Shown: positions 23,867-32,942 of the stretch, in pieces
How positions within the stretch are numbered: the stretch's first letter is position 1
Layout of the letters: each line of letters opens with the position of its first letter
NCBI GenBank assembly: GCA_015686845.1
Contig: JADPRS010000023.1
Span: 1-57,852 of the forward strand
Length of the DNA stretch: 57,852 nt
Origin: Lutibacter sp. B2
Lineage (GTDB): Bacteria; Bacillota; Clostridia; Peptostreptococcales; Thermotaleaceae
Direction of reading: 5' to 3'
Translations under genes and position numbers: made by a program
The notes under the pieces: generated by a model
What the model saw: the letters and a program-made list of their open reading frames with translations, nothing else
Database searches by the model: none
Told to the model about the DNA's origin: nothing

Positions 23867-24151
23867 GAAGCTATCGTTACAGGTAGTTTAGCAGGACATA
23901 ATAGTGTAAGATTATCAAAAGGAATCCCACTTTTGGAAATACCAGTTAACTTAGCTATTGGAGATTTAATTGCACATGAGAACGAGCAAAGTAAAACAGA
24001 GGATGGATTAAGAACGAGATATACATTTGCAGGATCACATTATTTTAAGAGAATGAAGGAGTTAGGATTATATACTACAGATAAAGAGGTATTAAAGAAA
24101 AAAATTGAAAGAATGAATTTATTAAATATATTTGATGAAAAATTAGAGTGA
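23852..24151 (+). pseudogene. FAD-oxidoreductase 3' fragment, module copy 2
   Basis: Same 99-codon tail as at 17885, differing by GGHEA for GGPEA and a final Glu for Val. Right-hand hairpin at 24212-24258 (GATATTACGATTG/CAATCGTAATATC, 13 bp perfect). Confidence 0.65.
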
Positions 24152-24414
24152 AATAGAGTATATAAATAATTGTGCGCTAGAATCATCATAATGAAGTGTT
24201 ATGCTTTAAATAATGATATTACGATTGATTCATGAAAATGTTACAATCGTAATATCTTTTTCTATTTTTGAATGTATGTTGAGATCGTTGCATAATTCAA
24301 AAAAAATAGTTTTATAGAAAGAAGGATGTTAGCGAAGATAAAATATAATAATGAAACGATTGAATATATATAGGATAACAGATATTTGCTTACTTGTGAT
24401 AAAGATTTGGGTTT

Positions 24415-24520
24415 TATATAGATTGAAATTAAAATATTACATTGCTTTTTTTCAAATAAACAATATTTGTAGATTAAAGTATTCACTTATGTAATGTAAA
24501 AGATTTAATGCAATCTATAT
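24415..24520. repeat. imperfect inverted repeat, MITE-like
   Basis: The left arm (ATATAGATTGAAATTAAAA.., 24415-24443) is matched by the right arm ending TTTAATGCAATCTATAT (24492-24520). The right 70 bp equal the inverse of 18315-18384. It could be a tiny transposable repeat or a palindromic intergenic element. Confidence 0.5.
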
Positions 24521-24752
24521 AGGTATTTATCAGAAATCAATTTTACAGTCTGTAGCTCTTTTTTATATCCTAGAGGTAACTTGTCCCCCAAGCCAATGAC
24601 CAGACTTAGCAAGTTCTAGCTATCCTGTAAGCGATGGTTTTACGTTCGAACTGGGATAAATATGTAAAAAAATGAATATTAACCATATAATGGACTGAAT
24701 TATTTAGCTTTCCATATTGACCTGGCTAAGAAAAGATGGAGGAATATAATAT

Positions 24753-24860
24753 ATGTGCAGCAAAAGCTTTGGCAAAATACTATTTAAGAATCTGTCAGCT
24801 AAAAATATGGATAGACTAATAGAAAAACTTGAAAGAGATAATAAGCGGGAAGTAATTTAA
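24753..24860 (+). CDS. possible 35-aa ORF
   Basis: MCSKSFGKILFKNLSAKNMD and a Lys/Glu-rich end. GGAGG lies 9 bp before the ATG, which is the main support. No family was recognised and the surrounding DNA is degenerate, so it may be the 5' piece of a lost gene. Confidence 0.3.
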   Translation: MCSKSFGKILFKNLSAKNMDRLIEKLERDNKREVI

Positions 24861-25104
24861 GATAAATACATAATTTCAATGTGGAGTTTGTAATCCACAG
24901 AGGTTGTTGTGAAACCGCTCTGAGTAGGGTGGTTTTAAATTGCATGTAAATAACTTGAAGGTAAAAAACTTTCTTGTGAAATACTACTAGATTTAGTATC
25001 CTAATTCCACGTCTAGCAAACAAAAAACAGCATCAATTTCTGTGTTTTTGCTTGTACATTGGGTAAAAATATACTAGTGAATACAATGAAAAGGAGCTTT
25101 TATC

Positions 25105-25647
25105 ATGATTAATAAAATTGATTTTAAAGCTAAAAATTTAACATCAAACGCTGGTCTTTTTTTCTGTTCAAGCATACAAAAAAATGAAGGTATTTTTGAT
25201 ATGATTGAAAAAAATCTAGTTTTTGACAATGCTCATACAAATAAAATCAAGATGAACCATATAAAAACGATGATCTGCGGTCACTTTATAGGAATAGATA
25301 AATTGGAGCGACTAAAATTATTGCAAAATGATTAACTGATTAATGAATTTGATATTTCTGTAAAAGAACCTGAAACAGTATCTAGATTCTTATGTAAATT
25401 TAGTTTCAAAACGACACAAATATTTCGAAATATAAATTTTAAAGTGTTCAAAAAACTGATTTTGAAAAGGAAATTGAAATTAATTATCATTGATATAGAT
25501 AGCAGTTTCATCAATGTTGAAGGTCACCTATCGTTAAAATCGTGTTGGGCTATTGAAGCAGTTTTTCAGCTTATGATGCTTTCATATAACCTATTTTTAA
25601 TCTTTAAATTTGATGCTTTAAGCGTAGCAGATACAGACAATAAATAA
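25105..25647 (+). pseudogene. IS1380-family transposase, internally deleted
   Basis: The N-terminal part reads MINKIDFKAKNLTSNAGLFF, KIKMNHIKTMICGHFIGIDK and LERLKLLQND, followed by an in-frame TAA (25336). The frame then continues EFDISVKEPETVSRFL and IIIDIDSSFINVEGH, which holds the first catalytic Asp region. It next jumps to a C-terminal-like AIEAVFQLMMLSYNLFLI. Intact IS1380 transposases have about 430-480 aa, so about 250 residues are missing. AAGGAG precedes the ATG. Confidence 0.8.
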
Positions 25648-26203
25648 AAACATTTCGCTTAAAATATGTTTTTATTGTAGCAAAAATGATCAAGGCAGCT
25701 CACTATGTGATTATAAAAATGTCGTTTAGCTATCCATACAAAGAGGGATATACGAAATGAATAAAATAGAATCTACTGAACTATCTATAATTTTAAGTAT
25801 TTGCGGTAATTAATCCTTTAAATAATTAGAGGGTTTAAATACTATGCATGATTTTAATTTATAAATATATACTTGTCTTTAAATTCAGAAAATTATAGAA
25901 ATTAGGTGGCGTATATGGTAAAATATAACAGTGGAATACTGAATTCTTCATAAAATTAATTTGTTTTTAGAAGAAAAATGATTGACGTAGAATTTAGGTA
26001 ATTGTTTTATGAGAGGAGGTAGCGATTTAGTATATTTTTTTAAAAATTAGACATGCCTGCTGTATATTCATTACGACCTAGAGTAGGGTACTAAGAACAA
26101 GAATTAGTTGTTGCTTAAAGGAAATAACTAAGTTTTTAATAGCATACATTATGAATTGTAGTTTATTTTGATTGATTAAATATATATTATAGGAGGTAAT
26201 TAT
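25648..26203. other. intergenic region upstream of the AtoE gene
   Basis: About 555 bp. An extended -10 form TGGTAAAAT lies at 25916-25924, and TTGACG near 25982 may belong to a second promoter. GAGAGGAGG at 26009-26017 is not followed by a usable ORF. No gene or riboswitch was recognised. Confidence 0.4.
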
Positions 26204-27538
26204 ATGATAAAAAAAATAACACAAGTACTTGTTTCGTTAGTGAAAAAATATTTACCTAATCCTTTTATTCTATCAGTTATGCTTTCATTTGTTGTTTTCA
26301 TACTTGGAATTGTTATGGCGAAAAAGAGCCCTATTGAAATGACGACATACTGGGGAACTGGATTTTTTGCATTACTTAAATTTACAATGCAAATGATTCT
26401 TGTTTTATTTACGGGACATGCTTTGGCAAATTCTCCAATTGTTATGAAAGTGCTTAAAAAATTAACAAGTATTCCTAAAACCAGAACCCAAGCGGTAATG
26501 TTTACTTGTGCAGTTGCTTATATTTGCAGTTATCTAAACTGGGGATTTGGACTTATTGCAGGAGCTTTAATTGCAAAAGAAATGGCTATTAGGCACCATG
26601 GAAAAGGAATACATTTTCCTTTATTGATAGCAGCAGCTTATAGTGGAAATATTGCTAGAGGACCATCCACAGCTATTCCATTAGCTATTGCAACAAAAGG
26701 ACATTTCCTAGAGGATACCATAGGAATTATTCCTGTTTCCGAAACCTTATATAGTTCTTGGAATATTATTATTACACTTGCACTATTAGTAGCAATACCA
26801 TTATTATATAAAGCTATGATGCCGTCAAAAGAAGAATCAATGGAAATTAGCTTAGATTTATTAAAAGGAAATGGTGAGCTCTCAGCTACAAAAGAGATTA
26901 AATGTAAAGAATATATGACACCAGCAGAAAAGATAGAGAACAGTAGCATAGTATCTTTACTAACAGGTTTATTGGGGTTAGTATATCTTGGGATTTTTTT
27001 TGCAACCAATGGATTTAAGTTGAATTTAAATATTGTTATTATGATTTTTATGGTATTAGGAATTATAGCTCATCGTACTCCTATTAAATACGTTGATGCT
27101 GTAAATGAAGCAATCAAAACGTGTGGAGGTATAGCACTGCAGTTCCCATTTTATGCAGGAATTATGGGTATGATGAAAGATTCAGGTTTAGCTGTAATTA
27201 TGTCACAATTCTTTATTTCAATATCTACACAGCAAACTTTCCCATTATTCACTTTTTTAAGTGCAGGATTTGTAAATATTTTTATCCCTTCAGGCGGAGG
27301 ACAATGGGCTATACAAGGACCAATTATGATACCTGCTGCAAAAGCATTAGGTGCTGATCCAGCTAAAGTAGCTATGGCATTGGCATGGGGTGATTCATGG
27401 ACCAATCAAATCCAGCCATTCTGGGCATTACCAATATTAGCTATTGCTGGATTGGATGTAAAGGATATTATGGGATACTGTGCAATGGTACTGCTCCTAG
27501 CAGGAGTCATAATTGGAGGAAGTTTCGTTATTTTATAG
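26204..27538 (+). CDS. atoE: short-chain fatty acid transporter, AtoE family
   Basis: A 444-aa integral membrane protein of the SCFA transporter (AtoE) family, which moves short-chain acids such as butyrate or acetoacetate. Family features are the N-terminal VKKYLPNPFILSVMLS, NWGFGLIAGALIAKE, AAAYSGNIARGPSTAIPL, the FIPSGGGQWAIQGPIM segment near residue 364 and GDSWTNQIQPFWALP near 398. There are about 11-12 hydrophobic segments and full family length. AGGAGGTAATT precedes the ATG. It probably exports fermentation acids or imports them in an amino-acid fermenter. It is monocistronic and followed by a spacer with topoisomerase debris. Confidence 0.9.
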   Translation: MIKKITQVLVSLVKKYLPNPFILSVMLSFVVFILGIVMAKKSPIEMTTYWGTGFFALLKFTMQMILVLFTGHALANSPIVMKVLKKLTSIPKTRTQAVMFTCAVAYICSYLNWGFGLIAGALIAKEMAIRHHGKGIHFPLLIAAAYSGNIARGPSTAIPLAIATKGHFLEDTIGIIPVSETLYSSWNIIITLALLVAIPLLYKAMMPSKEESMEISLDLLKGNGELSATKEIKCKEYMTPAEKIENSSIVSLLTGLLGLVYLGIFFATNGFKLNLNIVIMIFMVLGIIAHRTPIKYVDAVNEAIKTCGGIALQFPFYAGIMGMMKDSGLAVIMSQFFISISTQQTFPLFTFLSAGFVNIFIPSGGGQWAIQGPIMIPAAKALGADPAKVAMALAWGDSWTNQIQPFWALPILAIAGLDVKDIMGYCAMVLLLAGVIIGGSFVIL

Positions 27539-27727
27539 GTAAATAGGGCATTTGAAGTATTTGGAATACATCTCTTGTTGTTGAGAAACTTAAACTCTTT
27601 CAACACAATAGATGTTCAATATAGGGAAAAAAATATGAAATCCCTGCAACTTATCTTATAAAAACTAAAAGCATTCTTATCTTCTTTAATGAAATTTTCC
27701 ATAGTTCTTCGGTTACAGTAAAATTTA

Positions 27728-27829
27728 ATGCCCTCTTTAGAAAGAAGAACTGGAAAATACGGAGAGTATTATGGCTGTACAAATTATCCAATATGTAAAA
27801 ATATACCAAAGATAGAAAAAACATTTTAA
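27728..27829 (+). pseudogene. topoisomerase-type C4 zinc-finger fragment
   Basis: 33 codons: RRTGKYGEYYGCTNYPICK matches the zf-C4_Topoisom pattern (xGKYGxFxGCSNYPxCK) seen at the C-terminus of topoisomerases. Only half of the finger's cysteines remain. No RBS. Confidence 0.5.
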
Positions 27830-27924
27830 AAAAGAAATTGAGTTATCAAAATCTCTACTATCTAATACATTTTTTCGAGTGAGTGCAATACAATGACAAT
27901 TCTGTTGTATTAAAACAAAAACAT

Positions 27925-27968
27925 AAAAAGACAACTCTTTTACTGATCTTAGTAGAGTTGTCTTTTTT
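27925..27968. terminator. bidirectional terminator
   Basis: AAAAGACAACTCT and AGAGTTGTCTTTT form a 13-bp perfect stem with A/T tails on both sides. Confidence 0.85.
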
Positions 27969-28198
27969 ACGCTATATTTAATTGTGATTTATTCATGCTT
28001 ATAGATTTTAAGCAAATACTTCTTTTTTCAAGCAAGCTGCAAGGATTGAAATTGATATGTTTTTATATCTACTTTGCACTTAATGGCAGTTTTGTGGGAA
28101 TTATCCTTATTAGAAAAAATTAATATAGGTAAAAAGGGTTATTTTAAAACATGTAGAATATATTAAATATTAAGAATATTGAAAAAGGAGGCATGTAT

Positions 28199-29608
28199 AT
28201 GTTCAAAGAAAGAACACCAAGGAAACCTTATCTTTGGGAGGCATTAGTGCCTATAATTGGAATGATGCTCATTATTATCTTTGCTATTTTAAAACTTGGA
28301 TTAGAACCACACATTCCAATTGTTATTGCTACAACATTGGCTGCTTTTATGGCTGCAAAAGTAGGGTATGCTTGGACAGACATCAGAGATGGTATATTAG
28401 AGAGTATCTTTAGAGCACTAGAAGCACTAATTATTGTTATGATTGTTGGAATGCTTATCGGTACATGGGTACTTAGTGGTTCAGTTCCTGCAATGATTTA
28501 CTATGGATTAAGTTTGATTTCTCCTAAACTATTTCTTGTAACCGGTGCTATTCTTTGTGCTATCGTATCAGTGGCAACAGGTAGTAGTTGGACTAGTAGC
28601 GGTACAGTTGGTATTGCTTTAATGGGTATAGCAGCAGGATTAGGAGTTAACCCTGCTTTGGCTGCAGGGATGGTTATAAGTGGTGCTTATTTTGGAGATA
28701 AATTATCGCCATTATCTGATAGTACAAATATTGCAGCAGCTACAGCAGAAACTTCACTTTATGATCATGTTGGATCAATGGTTTATACAACATTACCAAG
28801 CTTTCTCATTGCACTAATCATCTATGGTGTCATTGGTTTTAGATTTGGGGGAGGAAATTTTGATGTATCAAGAGTTACATTAATACAAGATACAATTACC
28901 CAAAACTTTAGTATAACTCCTTGGTTATTAATCCCGCCTATCTTTGTAATATTTGTAGCAGTTAAGAAAATACCTGCAATTCCTTCTCTTTTGGCGGCAG
29001 CAACTCTTGGTGGGATATGGGCAATGATTTTTCAAGGATCTTCTTTAGGAGAGGTACTAAATGCATTTCATTATGGATATTCATCAGAAACAGGAGTTGC
29101 AGTCGTAGATAAACTTCTAAGTCGTGGTGGAGTAGATTCAATGATGTGGACTATTTCACTGATTATATTTGCATTAGCATTTGGTGGAATACTTGAAAAG
29201 GCAAAATTTACAGAAGTTATATTATCAAAGATTGTAAAAAGAGTTAAAACTGTAGGAGGGTTAGTTGCTACAACAATAATTACAGGAATTATTTGCGATT
29301 TTATTCTTACTGACCAGTATCTAGCAATATTAGTTCCAGGAAGGATGTATGCACAAGCCTTTGATGACATGGGATTAGAAAGACGTTATCTTTCAAGAAC
29401 ATTAGAAGATGGTGCTACCCTATGGTCTCCACTTTGTCCTTGGAACGGATGTGGTGCATACCAATCAGCTACACTTGGGGTTAATTCCTTTGCTTTTTTA
29501 CCATATGCATTTATGAATTTAGTGAACCCAATCCTTGCAATAACAATGGCTTATTTAGGTATTGCTGTATTTAAGAAAAAAGAAAAAGAAGAATCTCAGT
29601 CTGAATAA
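28199..29608 (+). CDS. nhaC: Na+/H+ antiporter, NhaC family
   Basis: A 469-aa integral membrane antiporter. NhaC hallmarks are visible: PYLWEALVPIIGMM at the N-terminus, the TGSSWTSSGTVGIALMGIA segment near 130, and GAYFGDKLSPLSDSTNIAAA near 160, which forms the ion path. ILTDQYLAILVPGRMY (near 365) and SPLCPWNGCGAY (near 410) follow. About 11-12 membrane segments. The start at 28199 is preferred because AAGGAGG is 7 bp away; an ATG at 28193 is only 1 bp from it. NhaC proteins trade Na+ for H+, and relatives exchange malate/lactate or amino-acid pairs. Its neighbours suggest a catabolic or pH/Na+ homeostasis role. Confidence 0.92.
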   Translation: MFKERTPRKPYLWEALVPIIGMMLIIIFAILKLGLEPHIPIVIATTLAAFMAAKVGYAWTDIRDGILESIFRALEALIIVMIVGMLIGTWVLSGSVPAMIYYGLSLISPKLFLVTGAILCAIVSVATGSSWTSSGTVGIALMGIAAGLGVNPALAAGMVISGAYFGDKLSPLSDSTNIAAATAETSLYDHVGSMVYTTLPSFLIALIIYGVIGFRFGGGNFDVSRVTLIQDTITQNFSITPWLLIPPIFVIFVAVKKIPAIPSLLAAATLGGIWAMIFQGSSLGEVLNAFHYGYSSETGVAVVDKLLSRGGVDSMMWTISLIIFALAFGGILEKAKFTEVILSKIVKRVKTVGGLVATTIITGIICDFILTDQYLAILVPGRMYAQAFDDMGLERRYLSRTLEDGATLWSPLCPWNGCGAYQSATLGVNSFAFLPYAFMNLVNPILAITMAYLGIAVFKKKEKEESQSE

Positions 29609-29630
29609 AAATTAAGAAAGGGTGTATAAA

Positions 29631-30038
29631 TTGGAAAAATTCGAAACTTACTCAAATAAAAAACTGACCCTTTCCTATAAAATTATTTTAATATTCCTAG
29701 GAAGTGTACTTTTATTATATGGATTCTATTTTAAAGAATATAAGAAAATATTTATTAGCATATTACTAATTTACTTATCTTTTTTCGAAAAGAAAGTCTT
29801 TATAACTAAGGAAGGAATTATTTCTCAAAGAAAGGGATTAGGATTTAAAAGTAGAGATCTCATTCCATTTACGCATATTACAAATATTAGGATTCAGGAA
29901 GTGAATGAAAAAACAGGATTGCATTTTATGGAGAATCATATGGCAAGAAGAATAATAATAGATACAAAGTATGTAAATGATATTGTTGAGTTATCAAAAA
30001 ATAGTAATAAGAAAATATACATAGACCATATAAAATAA
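29631..30038 (+). CDS. small membrane protein with possible PH-like domain
   Basis: A 135-aa protein. Two hydrophobic helices (LSYKIILIFLGSVLLLYGF and KIFISILLIYLSFF, residues about 13-52) are followed by VFITKEGIISQRKGLGF.. and RDLIPFTHITNIRIQE, resembling small bacterial PH-like (YdbS/bPH) proteins. The start is taken as TTG at 29631 with AAAGGGTG at good spacing; a GTG at 29622 is too close to it. It lies 22 bp after nhaC and is probably co-transcribed, possibly helping antiporter function, though that is only inference. Confidence 0.65.
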   Translation: MEKFETYSNKKLTLSYKIILIFLGSVLLLYGFYFKEYKKIFISILLIYLSFFEKKVFITKEGIISQRKGLGFKSRDLIPFTHITNIRIQEVNEKTGLHFMENHMARRIIIDTKYVNDIVELSKNSNKKIYIDHIK

Positions 30039-30078
30039 TAAGTTAAATAATTGATAAATCAGTTCATCTAAAATAAAT

Positions 30079-30119
30079 AAAGGGGCTATCTCACAATAAA
30101 AAGTGATACAGTCCCTTTT
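30079..30119. terminator. bidirectional terminator
   Basis: AAAGGGGCTATCTCAC pairs imperfectly with GTGATACAGTCCCTTT around an A-rich loop. It separates the convergent nhaC unit and amidohydrolase gene. Confidence 0.65.
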
Positions 30120-30139
30120 AATATTGCATTTATTGTATG

Positions 30140-31309
30140 TTATTTCAACAAATCAATTATAGCTTGTGTAAATGATGCAGTTCCCAAATATAAAACATCT
30201 TCGTTAATATCAAATTTTGGATGATGATGAGGATAAATATATTTTTCATCACCAGTACCTAAAAAGAAAAATACAGAAGGAACTCTCATGCAATACTCCG
30301 AAAAATCTTCAGCAGGCATTACTGGGCCAAAAGGAATAACGTTTTCTTCTCCAATAATATTTTGGATTGATTTTTTCACTTTTAACGCCAAATCATGATC
30401 ATTGATTGTAGGCAGTGATGAATTCATTAACTCATAATTCCAAGTAATATTATGGGTTAATTCTTTACTTTTGAGATAGTTTTTTATTTGATATTCAATA
30501 TGTTCTTTTACTTCTATAGAAAATGTCCTAAAGGTTCCTTTTAGTTCAAATTTTTCAGCGATTGTATTTTCTTTCATACCCCCTGAAATTTTTCCAAAAG
30601 AAAGCACATAATTTTCATTTGATGGAATGGTTCTAGTCAAAAGGCTTTGTATGCCTGTTATAAAATCTGATGCTGCGGCAATGCAATCAATCCCTTCATG
30701 TGGCATTGCACCATGGGCGCTTTTTCCTTTAATTTCAATTGAAAAATTATCTGATGAAGCCATAAAAGCTCCTGGTTTTATGCCTACACATCCGTTCTTA
30801 AGTGGTTGCCATATATGGGCGCCTAAAACCATATCAACTTTAGGATTTTCAAGTACACCTTCTTCTATCATTTTTTTAGCTCCGCTAACATATTCCTCAG
30901 CAGGTTGAAATATTAGTTTTATCTTTCAATTAAAAGAATTCTTCATTTGATTCAATAATTTAGCTGCACCTAAAACCATTGCCATATGTGCATCATGACC
31001 ACAGCTATGCATCTTCCCATCATGTTTTGAAGTAAATATCAATTCGGTTTCTTCCTTTTTTACAGGTAGCCCATCCATATCTGCTCTCAATCCAATAACA
31101 GAACCTTCACCACCGTCACCTTCTATTAAAGCAACGATGCCTCCACAAGGAGTTTTTTTACTTTCTATGCTCATTTCCTTGAGAAATCTTTGAATTAATT
31201 CACCTGTTTGATAAAGTTCAAAACCTATTTCTGGAATTTTGTGAAATTCACGTCTGAAATTTATGATCTCATTTTTTATTGACTCAGATTCTTTCAATAT
31301 TTTATTCAT
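30140..31309 (-). pseudogene. M20D amidohydrolase interrupted by one in-frame TGA
   Basis: A 390-codon frame coding for an M20D metallopeptidase/amidohydrolase (IAA-amino acid hydrolase, N-acyl-amino-acid hydrolase group). All family marks are present: RADMDGLPV, the Cys/His metal site SCGHDAHMAMVLGAA, FQPAEEY, GAHIWQP, MPAEDFSEYC and HHPKFDINE. A TGA at 30926-30928 interrupts the frame at codon 128, where relatives usually have Gly (xGKIKLIFQPAEE). A single GGA-to-TGA change explains it. The reading frame is otherwise undamaged, so the loss is recent, or a sequencing error. GGAGAG precedes the ATG. It lies 39 bp after the carrier gene on the same strand. Confidence 0.85.
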
Positions 31310-31348
31310 AATGTATCTCTCCTTTAATCAAGTAAGTATGAGTATCTT

Positions 31349-32551
31349 TTATGACCAGTTTGTTAACACAGCAATGGTTATAAAAATCCAACCAACAAGT
31401 ACTTCCTTAGCTACAAGAGGTGTAATAAACCTTACCCACTTTTCAAAAGGAACTTTTGCCATGGCAAGCATTGCTAAAAGCCCTCCGAGTGTTGGAACTA
31501 CAAGGTTCATTATTCCATCACCAATTTGAAAAGCCAATATTGCAGTTTGTCTTGTCATGCCAACCAAATCGCTTAAAGGGATCATTATAGGCATAGTAGT
31601 CATTGCCTGACCGCTTCCTGATGGTATGAAAAAATTGATAATACCATGAGTAATACTCATCAATATTGCTGATGCCAATACAGGTAGATGCTGAAGTGGT
31701 GTTGCTAATGTATATATAATTGTATCTCCAATGTTTCCTTGCATCAATACGATCTGGATTCCTCTTGCAAGACCTATTACTAAAGCGCCTAGAGTAAGTT
31801 CCGCTGCTCCTTCTATCATTATTTTTACAATTTTTGTAGAATCATATTTTGCAATAATCCTTGCAATAATTCCTGTTATAACGAACAAAGCCGACATTTC
31901 AGTCAAATACCAATGGAATTTGACCACACCAAAGACAATGACTATGACTAGAACAACAAATAAAGTTAGAATCTTTTTGTGTATGCTAGTTAACTTATAT
32001 GAATTTATATCTTGAGTAAATTCAAATCCTTCAGTACTAATCCCCTTGACTAGACTTTTTTGAGGATTTTCTTTGACTTTTTTTGCATATTGTGAAATAT
32101 GATGAGCCAAAACGGCAACAGAAACTATGCAAAATGCCGTTCTTAATCCCATTCCTGAAAACAAAGGTAATTCTGCAATAAAATCTGATGTTCCAACTGT
32201 ATATGGATTTATAGGAGATGTTGCAAATCCAACAGAAACACTACCAAGTATTAAAGCAACACCAACCATCAAATCATAACCTAGTGCTAAAGCAATCATT
32301 ACGCCTATTGGAACAAAAGGAATATTATTTTCATAGCCAACAACTGCACCTAAAAGACCAAATACAAAAGTCATTATATAGATCATGGTAGTCCCTGATT
32401 TTTCTTTTCTATGGAATTTACGTACTAAAATGCCTATTCCATTTTCAATTGCACCAGTTGAAGTTAATACTTTAAACATTGCTCCAGCAATAAAAACCAA
32501 AAATAGTATATCGGCAGAGCTTTTCATTCCACCAGGTATTGATTTGAACAT
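31349..32551 (-). pseudogene. YfcC-type carrier, N-terminally truncated
   Basis: 400 codons of an integral membrane carrier of the YfcC/DcuC-like (C4-dicarboxylate/arginine-ornithine-type) family. It holds FIAGAMFKVLTSTGAIENGI, GYENNIPFVPIGVMIALALGYD, TSPINPYTVG, FFIPSGSGQAMTTMPIMIPL and LAFQIGDGIMNLVVPTLGG. Family members have about 460-500 aa and start with another membrane helix. Here the frame opens only 13 codons upstream of the first ATG, without RBS, so roughly the first 70-80 residues are lost. With the split amidohydrolase downstream, it marks a decaying uptake-and-hydrolysis operon for an acylated amino acid or dipeptide. Confidence 0.75.
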
Positions 32552-32942
32552 TTCAAATATTCCTATATTATTAAATTGTATTGATTAAAAAAAAAATTTA
32601 GAACGGTTGCATAGTTAGTACTCAAAACAAAAAAATATCGTACTAAACCTTGCAAAAAATATCCATCTATAAATAAAAAAGGGGACCACTTTACTTTAAT
32701 CAATCCTTTTTCGATAGTGAAGAAATATTTGCAAATTAAAGAAGAGGATGATAGTCATCCTCTTCTTTTGCTATTATATTTAAAATTGCTATGAATACTT
32801 CATCAAGGGTTTTATCAATTTCTTAAATTCTCACTACTTTGTAAGTAGGAAATAATATAAAAATAAATAGCATAAATATAAAAATAAATGCATAACAATA
32901 CAAAAACGAAGAAAGACCTTTTCTATTAGGAGGATGATGAAC
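32552..32942. other. deletion junction and spacer
   Basis: Holds the broken 5' edge of the carrier gene, the perfect hairpin at 32738-32769 and the leader of the binding-protein gene. No coding sequence was seen. Confidence 0.5.
32738..32769. terminator. perfect hairpin terminator
   Basis: AAAGAAGAGGATGA and TCATCCTCTTCTTT around TAG, with T/A runs on both sides. No intact gene ends just before it on the plus strand, so its own gene was probably deleted. Confidence 0.75.

Larger units (their letters stand above)
17816..24085. repeat. 6.27-kb direct repeat, copy 1
   Basis: Matches 51583-57852 at a constant offset of 33,767 bp. All translations in the two copies are identical, and no nucleotide difference was noticed where lines were compared. 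The left edge lies inside the first codons of the Xre gene: positions 17812 and 17815 differ from copy 2, and from 17816 on the match is continuous. The right edge is unknown because the window ends inside copy 2. Confidence 0.9.
24152..25104. other. spacer with inverted-repeat element and a possible 35-codon ORF
   Basis: After the module hairpin, 24415-24520 forms an imperfect inverted repeat; its right half is the inverted copy of 18315-18384. At 24753-24860 a 35-codon ORF (MCSKSFGKILFKNLSAKNMD...) has GGAGG 9 bp upstream; it may be a short gene or a remnant. AAACCGC/GTGGTTT flank a small hairpin near 24913. An IS1380-type element begins at or before 25000. Confidence 0.4.
27539..28198. other. 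spacer with gene debris and terminator
   Basis: Contains a topoisomerase-type zinc-finger fragment (27728-27829) and a bidirectional terminator (27925-27968). The rest shows no feature except the AAGGAGG of the next gene. Confidence 0.5.

Noticed and set aside
26030-26203. T-box or other riboswitch upstream of atoE
   Set aside because: No T-box consensus and no terminator/antiterminator pair could be made out.
30926-30928. TGA in the amidohydrolase as a selenocysteine codon
   Set aside because: Relatives have Gly at this position, it is not a metal or catalytic residue, and no SECIS-like hairpin directly after it was seen. A nonsense mutation is simpler.
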